A stretch of 64,000 nt of DNA, from the NCBI GenBank assembly GCA_039030555.1, contig JBCCDY010000004.1, positions 186,001-250,000 on the forward strand. Reading direction: 5' to 3'. Position 1 is the first letter of the stretch; every line of letters begins with the position of its first letter. The translations under genes were made by a program, and so were the position numbers. The notes beneath the pieces are model-generated. The model was given only the letters and a program-made list of their open reading frames with translations. It searched no databases and had not been told where the DNA came from. Origin of the DNA: JBCCDY01 sp039030555 (lineage in GTDB: Bacteria > Bacteroidota > Bacteroidia > Cytophagales > Cyclobacteriaceae). Below, piece by piece: positions 53,205 through 62,064 of this stretch.

Positions 53205-54716
53205 TTATTGCACAGCTGCATAGGCATCCATAACTCCCCAGCCGTAACTAGAACTCTTATTTGGATATTGGGACGAAGTTTGGATTAAGCGGTTAAGCAC
53301 CTGGCTTCTAGACCAGTTTGGATGCCTTGCCCACACCAACGCAGCAATCCCTGCTGCGGTAGCTGTCGCTACAGACGAACCACCAACCGTAGAAGGTATA
53401 TCTCCGGATTGGGCTAATGTTAATGGGTGATTTTCAGTACCTGCCCTTTCCATAATTAAACTGAAATCTACTTTACGACCAGAGTGGCATACATCACATC
53501 TTCTGAAAGTGCTCTGCTCCTTTATTCCTGTAACAGCTACTGTTTCACTCATATTAGCTGGAAAAATGACACCATACCAGTTCGTGAAACTTGTAGAAGT
53601 TCCGGCAGCAGCAAAGATCAACTTCCCTCTTCCATAAGCATATCTTACAGCATCCTTTACTTTTGAACTTGAAAATACATTACCAATAGACATGCTAATA
53701 ATTTTCACATCGGAGCGGTTTCCCAAATAGATCAATGAGTTGGCAACCCCGGTTTTCTCGCTACTCGAGTTCACCACTACGTCGCTAGTTCCACGAATAG
53801 AAACCAGATTGCAATTGTAAGCCACTCCAACGGGTACCCCATTATTCGTTCTTGGTGAAGCAATGACTCCGGCCATAGATGTACCATGGCCGCACTGATC
53901 GTTAAACCCATCTCCCCTGTAAGCTCCAAGCCTTTCAATAGTTCTACCCAATGACGATCCCGAGTTGAAACTGCTACCCAATCTGGATTGCGCTGAAGAC
54001 GTTCCGGTATCAATAAGTCCAACTGTTATACCTCTTCCTGTACTCAGAGTCCATGCACTTGATATGTTTGAATAGGTATAATTCCATGACATTTTCGCAT
54101 TCGGAGAAATTAAAGTGTAATCGCTAGATGGTATACCATTATCAGCATCGTTACTTCCGCATCCGGAATCACTCAATTCTTTCCGGTTAATATTGATCCG
54201 GACGAAATTAGGCTCGTAACTAATAGGCTCAATATACCTTACACCTGGCATTTCCAGAAGCTCTTTAAACACCTGAAAATCTGTTACCTCCATATCAAAA
54301 TATGGAAGCACATCGTTTGCGTCTACCTTAAGATCTTCTATCTCAGTTGAAACCCCCTTAACCCTTTCAAGAATCGAAACAGTTACTCCTATAATTTCAG
54401 ATCTCGCCTGAACCCAGTCGGTAGAAGTAATATCAACATCGGCCATTCTTTTATTCACATTGCTTTCGGCCTCGGGCTGATAGCCTACCGTAACCAGGCC
54501 ACCACTATGAACTGCTGCACTCCAAATCATCTGATCGGAAGCAGATTCCCAATTGAATTCCCCTGTTTCCTGCAGTGAATTTTCTATGTAATCGTCAATT
54601 TCCGACTGACTTAACAGTTCAACTTCCTGAATGATTTCCTCCTCAAGATCGAGTTGATCCGAGCACGCGGCGAGAAAGCCAAAGAGTAGTACAAGTAGTA
54701 ATTTTGAAAGTCGCAT
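53205..54716 (-). CDS. Subtilisin-like S8 family serine protease, lipoprotein
   Basis: 503 aa from the ATG at 54714-54716 (the upstream ATG at 54779 adds 21 residues before a clean lipoprotein signal MRLSKLLLVLLFGFLAACS). An N-terminal propeptide-like region (about 30-180) precedes the catalytic domain. Catalytic triad: Asp in VGLIDTGTS, His in CGHGTSMAGV, Ser in VGGSSVATATAAG. Oxyanion Asn is likely in AAAGTS. It sits on the outer face of a membrane. No substrate can be named. Confidence 0.92.
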   Translation of the reverse strand: MRLSKLLLVLLFGFLAACSDQLDLEEEIIQEVELLSQSEIDDYIENSLQETGEFNWESASDQMIWSAAVHSGGLVTVGYQPEAESNVNKRMADVDITSTDWVQARSEIIGVTVSILERVKGVSTEIEDLKVDANDVLPYFDMEVTDFQVFKELLEMPGVRYIEPISYEPNFVRININRKELSDSGCGSNDADNGIPSSDYTLISPNAKMSWNYTYSNISSAWTLSTGRGITVGLIDTGTSSAQSRLGSSFNSGSSLGRTIERLGAYRGDGFNDQCGHGTSMAGVIASPRTNNGVPVGVAYNCNLVSIRGTSDVVVNSSSEKTGVANSLIYLGNRSDVKIISMSIGNVFSSSKVKDAVRYAYGRGKLIFAAAGTSTSFTNWYGVIFPANMSETVAVTGIKEQSTFRRCDVCHSGRKVDFSLIMERAGTENHPLTLAQSGDIPSTVGGSSVATATAAGIAALVWARHPNWSRSQVLNRLIQTSSQYPNKSSSYGWGVMDAYAAVQ

Positions 54717-54954
54717 ATATGTATCTGTTTTGGTTGAAAACCTATTAGTGACTTTAGATGGAAAATCACATTTTGACAATCGTCAGGATATAGCCATACA
54801 TGCTACTATCGATACCCCCTTCTATGGAATTTGAGCTACTATCTTTCTAACTGTCTTAAGAAATTTATTAAAAAAATAACAATAATCTTACTCATAATCG
54901 TATCTTTTTATTGAAAATGAATTTTTCTTATCGGAAATTGAAAAAATGACAATC

Positions 54955-55509
54955 TTATTGAACTTTTGGCCTTATGAGCCTGTCATAATCTTCTATGCTT
55001 TTTTTCACAATTTCCTTCGCCGTTTTCGCATCTTGAAAGTCTTCAACCTGAACCGTTTTGTTTTCGAGTTTTTTGTAATCTTCAAAAAAATTCTGAAGCT
55101 CTTTGAAGAAGTGCTCAGGAAGTTCTGCTGCATCATTAATGTGATTCACACTCATATCATTTTCGGCTACTGCAATTATTTTATCATCAAGTTCGCCCCC
55201 ATCAAGCATCCTCATCACCCCAATAACTTTTGCTGAAACGATGCATAAAGGCACTATAGTAATTTGAGAGAGTACCACGATATCCAATGGGTCGTTATCG
55301 TCACAATAGGTTTGCGGAATAAAACCATAATTGGCAGGGTAGTACATAGAAGAATAAATGACCCTGTCCAGTTTAAGCATACCGGTCCCTTTATCAAGTT
55401 CATATTTCGCCCTTGTATTCTGTGGAATTTCAATGATCCCATTTACTATTTCCGGTACCTGGCTCCCCACAGGTACTCTATGCCATGGGTTATGTTGGAT
55501 ATTCTTCAT
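54955..55509 (-). CDS. ppa: Inorganic pyrophosphatase (family I)
   Basis: Hydrolyses pyrophosphate. 184 aa. The signature DDNDPLDIVVLS and the YPANYGFIPQTYCDD and DDKIIAVAEND motifs are those of family I soluble enzymes. All acidic metal ligands appear present. Monocistronic, with the S8 protease on the same strand 239 nt downstream. Confidence 0.96.
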   Translation of the reverse strand: MKNIQHNPWHRVPVGSQVPEIVNGIIEIPQNTRAKYELDKGTGMLKLDRVIYSSMYYPANYGFIPQTYCDDNDPLDIVVLSQITIVPLCIVSAKVIGVMRMLDGGELDDKIIAVAENDMSVNHINDAAELPEHFFKELQNFFEDYKKLENKTVQVEDFQDAKTAKEIVKKSIEDYDRLIRPKVQ

Positions 55510-55682
55510 CTAAAAAGGTTTATTTTTTTCTGAAATTAGTAAAATCTAAGGTCCTTAAATAACCGGATACCTAAGTTAGAGCTAAGAAATTATTGTTTTT
55601 GAAAGAAATTTAACCCTCAAGAAAAAGCATCCATTTGCAATCCGATTATGATTTCAATATTTTAATTCAAAACCAGTCTATT

Positions 55683-57059
55683 ATGAAAACTTACGATCAC
55701 ATCATTTTTGGAACAGGTCAAACAACCGGAACTCTACTTGGAAAGCTTATACCCAAGCAAGGTTCGATTGCAGTTATAGAGGGTGCAAAAGTTGGCGGAA
55801 GCTGCGTCAATTATGGTTGTACACCTACAAAAACATTGATAGCTAGTGCTAAAGCTTTTCACATGGCAAAACGTGGTGATTTTTATGGTTTTTCGTCTGA
55901 TAACCTGCAGCTCGATTTTAAGCGGATTCGCGAACGGATGAACGACATCAGGAATGGGGGTAGTAACGGACTGGCAAACTGGATGGAAGGAACCTCCAAT
56001 GTAAACTTGTATCGTGAATGGGGTGAGTTTATCGATAAGAATACCATTAAAGTTGGTAATGAGACCATTCAGGGGAAGAATATTTATATTAATGTTGGTA
56101 CAAGACCATCAGCACCACCTATTCCGGGAATTGAGAACGTCAATTGGTTGGATAGCGGTGGTTTGCTCGACCTGGAAGAAGTCCCCAAACACTTATTGAT
56201 TATTGGAGGTGGATATATTGGGGTTGAATTTGGACAAGTTTTCAGAAGGTTCGGTTCTGAAGTCACGATCATTCAGAGGTCTGACCAATTGATGCCCCGA
56301 GAGGATAAGGATGTGGCTGATGCTATTAAAGATTTTCTCGAAGAGGAAGGTATTCGAATATTACTCGGTGCTGAATCAAAAAAAGTTATTGAAGAAAATG
56401 GAGATATCAAGCTGACGGTAAGCTACGAAGGTGGAGAAGAAACCATTAAAGGCTCCCATCTCTTAATTGCGGCAGGGAGGGTTCCAAATAGCGATAAAAT
56501 AAATCCTGAAGCAGCCGATCTTAAGCTGGACAAAAGGGGTTATATCCAGGTTGATGATTTTTGCAGAACGGGAACAGAAGGTGTTTTTGCTCTGGGCGAT
56601 GTTAATGGTGAAGGGGCTTTTACCCATACGGCAGTAAATGATGCTGAAATTGTACTCGATCATTTATTCGGCGGGGACAGGGCCATTTCAAAACGTACAA
56701 CGGTTTATGGATTGTTTACAGACCCACCTCTTGGAAGAGTAGGTGTAACAGAAAAAGAAGCTCTATCCAGCGGACGGAAAATCCTAAAAGCTACCCGGCC
56801 AATGAATAGAATAAGTAGAGCCAAAGAAATGGGCGAAACGAAAGGTTTCGCAAAGCTTTTAGTAGACGCGGAAACCGATTTAATTATTGGAGGCTCCATT
56901 CTGGGAGTTGGTGGTGATGAAATCATAAATATGTTTGCAGCGATTATGCATAGTGGAATCCCTTGCAGAAATTACAGAAAGGTGGTATTGGTTCACCCAA
57001 CGGTTTCTGAGCTTATGCCATGGATTCTGGATGGCATAAAGGAGGCTAAGCCGATGTGA
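55683..57059 (+). CDS. Mercuric reductase-like pyridine nucleotide-disulfide oxidoreductase
   Basis: 458 aa from the ATG at 55683; the earlier ATG at 55635 would add 16 residues before the FAD motif. FAD loop IIFGTGQTTGTLLG, redox-active disulfide GGSCVNYGCTPTKT, NAD(P) loop IIGGGYIGVEFGQ, GDVNGEGAFTHTA and C-terminal HPTVSELMP. It has the fold of dihydrolipoamide dehydrogenase/mercuric reductase but no paired C-terminal cysteines, so it is unlikely to be a true MerA. Substrate unknown. Confidence 0.9.
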   Translation: MKTYDHIIFGTGQTTGTLLGKLIPKQGSIAVIEGAKVGGSCVNYGCTPTKTLIASAKAFHMAKRGDFYGFSSDNLQLDFKRIRERMNDIRNGGSNGLANWMEGTSNVNLYREWGEFIDKNTIKVGNETIQGKNIYINVGTRPSAPPIPGIENVNWLDSGGLLDLEEVPKHLLIIGGGYIGVEFGQVFRRFGSEVTIIQRSDQLMPREDKDVADAIKDFLEEEGIRILLGAESKKVIEENGDIKLTVSYEGGEETIKGSHLLIAAGRVPNSDKINPEAADLKLDKRGYIQVDDFCRTGTEGVFALGDVNGEGAFTHTAVNDAEIVLDHLFGGDRAISKRTTVYGLFTDPPLGRVGVTEKEALSSGRKILKATRPMNRISRAKEMGETKGFAKLLVDAETDLIIGGSILGVGGDEIINMFAAIMHSGIPCRNYRKVVLVHPTVSELMPWILDGIKEAKPM

Positions 57060-57139
57060 AAATACAAATTGAACCACAAATGAATTATTTTGAACCAAAA
57101 ATTGGTTCATTCGTTTATGTCCACAAGATAAACTGCTTT

Positions 57140-57391
57140 ATGAAATCAATTACACTTCATAATCTCGACGATAAAACCGTAGAACTAATTGAGAAAAAGT
57201 CAATTGAAACTGGGTTAAGCCTGAACAAAACCATCAAATTAGTTTTAAAAGGAGCTCTTGGAATAACAGAGCCTGATCAAAAAAAAGAAGACTTCACTGA
57301 ATTCCTCGGGCTGTGGGATGAAAAAGAGTTTGCGGAGTTTAATAAAGCAACCTCTGATTTTGAAAAAGTAGATCCATCTGATTGGAAGTGA
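57140..57391 (+). CDS. Antitoxin of a VapBC-like pair
   Basis: 83 aa from the ATG at 57140, preferred over an upstream start because the family part begins MKSITLHNLDDKTVELIEKK. Ribbon-helix-helix-like N-terminus, then a C-terminal toxin-binding tail (EKVDPSDWK). The stop codon overlaps the toxin start. DNA binding to its own promoter is expected of the family, not shown. Confidence 0.8.
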   Translation: MKSITLHNLDDKTVELIEKKSIETGLSLNKTIKLVLKGALGITEPDQKKEDFTEFLGLWDEKEFAEFNKATSDFEKVDPSDWK

Positions 57392-57774
57392 AAAACGTTT
57401 TATTGGATACCAATGCTTACAGTAATCTCTTAAAAGGCAACAATGACATCTTAGAAACAATTTCTTCAGCTGAGATTATTTATATGTCTGTCATTGTTTT
57501 GGGTGAACTTCAAGCGGGCTTTAAAGGAGGAAACTCAGAAAAAAAGAATCTCGAAATTCTAAAAAGATTTATTGAAAAATCTACAGTATCAGTGATTCAC
57601 GTAACCGAAGAAACTACTGTTATATTTTCAGAAATAAGACAAAAGCTAAAAATAAGGGGTACACCAATCCCAATTAATGACATTTGGATAGCAGCGCATA
57701 CGGTAGAAACTGCTTCAGTAATAATTACTTTTGATCACCATTTCGATTTAGTAGAAGGATTAAGGATTTGGTAA
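57388..57774 (+). CDS. PIN-domain toxin (VapC-like ribonuclease)
   Basis: About 128 aa. The start is not ATG: GTG at 57388 or TTG at 57382, both overlapping the antitoxin stop. PIN acidic residues: LLDTNAYSNLL, VLGELQAG, NDIWIAAH and TFDHHFD; all four positions are filled, so it looks active. Coupled downstream of its antitoxin, as usual. Non-ATG and overlapping start probably keep toxin output low. Confidence 0.88.
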   Translation: MKNVLLDTNAYSNLLKGNNDILETISSAEIIYMSVIVLGELQAGFKGGNSEKKNLEILKRFIEKSTVSVIHVTEETTVIFSEIRQKLKIRGTPIPINDIWIAAHTVETASVIITFDHHFDLVEGLRIW

Positions 57775-58009
57775 TATCATCGAAGAACTTAAATTCTCAA
57801 AGTTCATCCAATGAAGCCCTGCATGAACATTTTTACTAAAAATGTCTAAACTCCGTAAAAAATTATTAAAAATCCAATAATTACATTTCATCTAACAAAT
57901 AGATGATAATATTAAAAATCATCAAACGATTGCATTAAAGTAGTATGTAAATTATTGTCATAATAGCTATATTATTGAATATCATCTATTCAATTGTCAT
58001 ACATTTGCT

Positions 58010-58588
58010 ATGTATTTCAATCTAAATATTACAGATATGAAAATGTACACGGTAATAAACAATGGAATAATCCCTATGATCTATGGAGTTCACGAATGGG
58101 ACTCAGAGGGAAGATTAGTTAAAGAGATCGTTCTAAAAGATTCTTTGTCTGAAAATAATAGAGTCTCTAAAATGATATTGAATACGACGAGACTTACTGC
58201 ACTAGATATAAACCACAAAGAACACAAGGTTATAAATTTTCTTGGGCAAAAATCACTTACAATACATGGAATACCTTCGGGAAAACATCTTGTTTCGATT
58301 AGCATTTCAAAACTTGAACCAGGAATGTATCAAAAACTAAGGTTTTATCTGGAACCAGAGGGTGGTATTTTTTTTCATACAGATAAAACCCAAAGTTCAA
58401 TCATAGGTATGGAGTTTATTGAATTCAATATCGAAAATGGCCTTGAAATCAATGGCCATGAGTCTGAAAAGTTTATTGTAAGATTTGATTTACCTCCTTT
58501 TAGAAGCTTCAGTTTTTTCAGCCATCTTAATCGTTTCTTTAAGAAAACAGGAATGGGTAGAAAGCTTCAGGGTAGCTTTGGGGCTTAA
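58010..58588 (+). CDS. Hypothetical protein
   Basis: 192 aa, no family recognised. A later Met (58037) would give MKMYTVINNG. The body is beta-rich (KLRFYLEPEGGIFFHTD, GMEFIEFNIENGLEINGHESEKFIVRFDLPP). No signal peptide or membrane helix is obvious. Isolated, in a gap-rich region after the VapBC pair; the upstream 235 nt holds short repeats (GATGAT/ATCATC, ATTGTCATA twice) but no gene. Confidence 0.6.
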   Translation: MYFNLNITDMKMYTVINNGIIPMIYGVHEWDSEGRLVKEIVLKDSLSENNRVSKMILNTTRLTALDINHKEHKVINFLGQKSLTIHGIPSGKHLVSISISKLEPGMYQKLRFYLEPEGGIFFHTDKTQSSIIGMEFIEFNIENGLEINGHESEKFIVRFDLPPFRSFSFFSHLNRFFKKTGMGRKLQGSFGA

Positions 58589-58886
58589 ATATTCTATTAA
58601 TCAGAGGTACTAAAGCTACGCCAAGTGCGTGACTTTATTGTTTTAGAAATAGTCGGTAATGATGCACAATCATAATGCAAGCCCGACCCTTTTGAATAGA
58701 ATGACTAAGTTTTTCATCTGAAAATCAAAATGTAACAATTTGATTTTCTGAGGTTTAAAGAAACTATCGTTTGATATAGTCAGTCTAAATACCTACCTTC
58801 TAAGCACAAGGAAGATCTGACGAATCAAAGCAGGAATTCTTGACCAGCCAGCGTGGTTTTTTGCTAACCTTTTAAACCTACGTGTC

Positions 58887-59957
58887 ATGCTTAAAAAAAA
58901 CCTCTATCCAATCACTCTAATACTTTTTTGCTTCTTCCCGTTTCAATCACTATTTCCTCAAACAACAGAATGCGAAATACTAAGTGAGGCCGTACCTAGA
59001 CTTACGCTTGAAGCTTCCTTAGGTGGCACTAACAATAGATCTGGTTTAGCCTTTAATCCTGACGCCGAGCTATACTATTCAGTAAATGCAGGTAGTGCCA
59101 GCTATCCTCTTGATACCTACGACGATGAGGGAAATATATTGGCTAGTCCTGTGCAAGCTTTCGATTACAGAGGTGCATGGTGGAACCCATCAGCTAATCA
59201 ATTAGAAGGGAATGGTTTTTCTACCTTAGGAATTTTTGTTCAAACCTTGGTGTCTGGAACTTCTTTTCCCAATGGATCCGGGGCAGTTATATTTACGGCT
59301 AATCAACCTGCTTCACAATCCGTGGGGACACTTAATTTCGATGATAATGAGATAATTTATTATGATAATGGTTTTATTCATCGCTACAGTCGGGTCGACA
59401 ACGGATTCCTTGGTCAGTTTGCTATCACTGGACTTCCTGTAGAATTTACTGACCTAAACTCGAATTCTGTGGTTTATACTGGTTGCGAAGGAAAAGAAAT
59501 TGGATTATATGATTTTGTAAATCGCGTTGTATTCTTTATTGATAAGGTCACAGGAGAGTTCAGTGGCTCTAGTCAACTACCCGAATCCGCTCCCCAGCGT
59601 AGTTCTTTTGGCATGTCCTATGCAAATGACTTGTTTTGGCTATTCGATGGTGGAATTTGGTCTAGCTTCGAAGTCTTGAATGAAGTCATTATTACATCAA
59701 GCAGAGATGAGCTAAATGCCAGTATTAATCTTTACCCCAATCCTGTACAAGAATTTCTACAAATAGACGTCACCAACCAAGTTCCTCCTGTAAGCGTTTA
59801 GGTATCGAATATTGATGGTCAAGTGACGAAAGACAGAGTTATCGATGCGACTGGTAAAATGCATATTGATATGAAGGACTTTCCAAATGGAATGTACTTC
59901 ATTAAAATATCCTCAAGTGAAAATGTGATAACCAGGCGGATATTTAAATCGAATTAA
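58887..59957 (+). pseudogene. T9SS type A sorting-domain protein, interrupted by an in-frame TAG
   Basis: A signal peptide opens a 304-aa chain of repeated beta-type sequence (residues about 25-270). It then has the start of a T9SS type A sorting domain (INLYPNPVQEFLQIDV) and stops at TAG 59799-59801. Reading on in the same frame gives VSNIDGQVTKDRVID, DMKDFPNGMYFIKIS and VITRRIFKSN to TAA 59955-59957, the rest of that domain (356 aa in all). A point nonsense mutation or readthrough fits. As written, the product lacks its C-terminal sorting signal. Confidence 0.8.
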
Positions 59958-60154
59958 TTCCTTGGCATCACTCGATATTTAGGCACCGTTATCGTTTCCT
60001 AACATTATCTAATTCGCATCAAATGGAGGGAGGTGTGTTTTTATAGCTATTATTCTGTTAATTCTTGAGTAGATTCATCTTAGTCATGGAATAAAAAATC
60101 AATCGAACTATTTTCTTTTTTGTTCAAATTGTATCTTTATTAAAATTTTGGATT

Positions 60155-60970
60155 ATGACGAAGATTAGAGATAGTGTGGTTTTAATAACCGGGGGAGCTG
60201 CCGGAATTGGGAAATTAATGGGAGAACGATGCCTGAAAGGTAAAGCCAGATGTCTGGTGATATGGGATATCAATGAAGAGAATTTGGATAAAACTACGGC
60301 TGAGTTTCGAGAGCATGGTTATGAGATACATCCTTATGTTGTAGATGTTTCTAAACTTAATGACATTAAAAAGGCTGCAGCGGATGTTAAAGAGAATGTC
60401 GGAAATGTGAACATCCTGTTTAATAATGCAGGGGTTGTGGTTGGTAAGAATTTCATTGATCATACGCATAAGGATATCGACTTTACAGTGGATATAAATG
60501 TTTCCGCTTTAATGCATGTCGCTCTCGAATTTCTTCCGGGCATGGTTGAAGAAAACAAAGGTCACGTCATCAATATTTCGTCAGCTGCTGGTTTATTGGC
60601 TAACCCAAGAATGTCCGTTTATGCCGGAAGCAAATGGGCTGTAGCAGGATGGTCAGAGTCTTTGAGGTTGGAGCTTGAAAAAGATCACCCTAAAGTCAAA
60701 GTAACCACGGTACATCCAAGTTATATCGATACTGGAATGTTTACAGGAGCAAAAGTAAACCCTTTGGTGCCTGTTCTTAAGCCAGAATATGCAGCCAAAG
60801 AAATTGTAAAGGCCGTTAAAAGAAATGAAATACTGCTGCACATGCCTGCATTAGTCAAGGTTCTTCCATTCCTAAAAGGAACAATGCCAACAAGAATGTT
60901 TGATCTTTTGGTGGGTAAGGGTATGAATGTATATGATTCCATGGCCCATTTTAGTGGACATAAGAATTAG
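60155..60970 (+). CDS. SDR-family oxidoreductase
   Basis: 271 aa. TGGAAGIG cofactor loop (residues 13-20), NNAGVV, ISSAAG and YAGSK active-site motif. Resembles 17-beta-hydroxysteroid dehydrogenase 11/13-type retinol or acyl SDRs (DVSKLNDIKKAAADVKE, HPSYIDTGMF). Single gene; the plus-strand start is a plain ATG with an AT-rich leader. Substrate not predictable. Confidence 0.92.
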   Translation: MTKIRDSVVLITGGAAGIGKLMGERCLKGKARCLVIWDINEENLDKTTAEFREHGYEIHPYVVDVSKLNDIKKAAADVKENVGNVNILFNNAGVVVGKNFIDHTHKDIDFTVDINVSALMHVALEFLPGMVEENKGHVINISSAAGLLANPRMSVYAGSKWAVAGWSESLRLELEKDHPKVKVTTVHPSYIDTGMFTGAKVNPLVPVLKPEYAAKEIVKAVKRNEILLHMPALVKVLPFLKGTMPTRMFDLLVGKGMNVYDSMAHFSGHKN

Positions 60971-60996
60971 ACTTCTATAGAATTAAGCAAAAACAG

Positions 60997-61035
60997 TTTT
61001 CACAGCCTTGGACTTTAGTCACGAAGCTGTGAAAA
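60997..61035. terminator. Terminator-like hairpin between SDR and HIT genes
   Basis: TTTTCACAGC and GCTGTGAAAA form a 10-bp perfect stem with a 19-nt loop between convergent genes. Confidence 0.65.
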
Positions 61036-61040
61036 TCTAT

Positions 61041-61436
61041 TTAAATAAAATACTCCTTGATCTTTTTAGCGACCTCTTCCAGTTGCTCTTTGGATGGATT
61101 CAATTTAGGCCTACTGAAATTAATATCATCCATCGAATTCAGTGGAACTAAATGAATATGGGCATGGGGTACCTCAAGGCCAATAACTGCTGTACCTATT
61201 CTCAGGCATGGAACGGCTGCTTTAACGGCTTCCGAAACTCTCTTTGCCAATAGATTCAATTTCACATAGTCATCATCTTGTAAGTCGAAAATGTAATCGA
61301 CTTCCTTTTTAGGAACTACCAGCGTATGTCCCAGTACGAGTGGGTTTATATCCAGAAAAGCAATGTTATCATCATCTTCTGCAATAATATAGCCGGGAAT
61401 TTCCCGATTTATGATTTTTGTGAATATTGAAGGCAT
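61041..61436 (-). CDS. HIT-family nucleotide hydrolase
   Basis: 131 aa. Histidine triad HAHIHLVPL (VPHAHIHL) near residue 96-104 preceded by the phosphate-binding VPKKEVDY. This is the Hint-like branch that hydrolyses nucleoside phosphoramidates. 1 nt downstream of greA, so co-transcribed. Confidence 0.95.
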   Translation of the reverse strand: MPSIFTKIINREIPGYIIAEDDDNIAFLDINPLVLGHTLVVPKKEVDYIFDLQDDDYVKLNLLAKRVSEAVKAAVPCLRIGTAVIGLEVPHAHIHLVPLNSMDDINFSRPKLNPSKEQLEEVAKKIKEYFI

Positions 61437-61437
61437 C

Positions 61438-61914
61438 TTAGTTATATGAAATATCCAGTATTTCGAATTCTATTTCTCCAGCTGGAGCTTTAACAACTGT
61501 TTTATCCCCTTTTTTCTTTCCCAGAAGCCCTTTCCCAATAGGTGATTTTATGGAAATCTTACTGGCTTTCAAATCAGCTTCTTCTTCTGAAACAAGCGTA
61601 TAAGAAAGCTCCATCTTATTTTTAAGATTCTTGATCTTTACCGTAGAAAGCAATCCACATTTAGACACATCTATCTTGGATTCATCGATAATTCTGGCAT
61701 TGCCCACAACCTCCTCAAGTTTTGCAATTTTCATCTCTAAAAGACCCTGTGCATCTTTTGCAGCATCGTACTCGGCATTTTCGCTTAGATCACCTTTATC
61801 TCTAGCCTCAGCAATTTGCCTTGAGATTGCAGGTCGTTCTTTGCTCTTTAAATGGTGCAGCTCATCTTTCAATTTCTGTAACCCCTCTTTCGTGTAATAA
61901 GCTATATTGGACAT
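61438..61914 (-). CDS. greA: Transcription elongation factor GreA
   Basis: 158 aa. Rescues backtracked RNA polymerase. The N-terminal coiled coil (residues about 5-75; YYTKEGLQKLKDELHHLKS, DLSENAEYDAAKD) carries the acidic tip, and the C-terminal FKBP-like domain has LVSEEEAD and ISIKSPIGKGLLGKKKGD. Upstream of the HIT gene; divergent from the sensor kinase. Confidence 0.96.
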   Translation of the reverse strand: MSNIAYYTKEGLQKLKDELHHLKSKERPAISRQIAEARDKGDLSENAEYDAAKDAQGLLEMKIAKLEEVVGNARIIDESKIDVSKCGLLSTVKIKNLKNKMELSYTLVSEEEADLKASKISIKSPIGKGLLGKKKGDKTVVKAPAGEIEFEILDISYN

Positions 61915-62064
61915 ATAATTAATTTTGGATTTCTATAAAAAAAAGAACGGCTCCATGCGTATGAAACCGTTACCGTTTAACGTAAATATTTTACTGTGTA
62001 GTTTCAAAATTAGAGAATTCCGGTCTATCTTCAAAATCATAAGGCAGGGCCTTAAACACTAAAA

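Noticed and set aside
55683..57059. True mercuric reductase
   Set aside because: The fold and redox disulfide fit, but no N-terminal HMA domain or C-terminal Cys pair, and no mer genes nearby.
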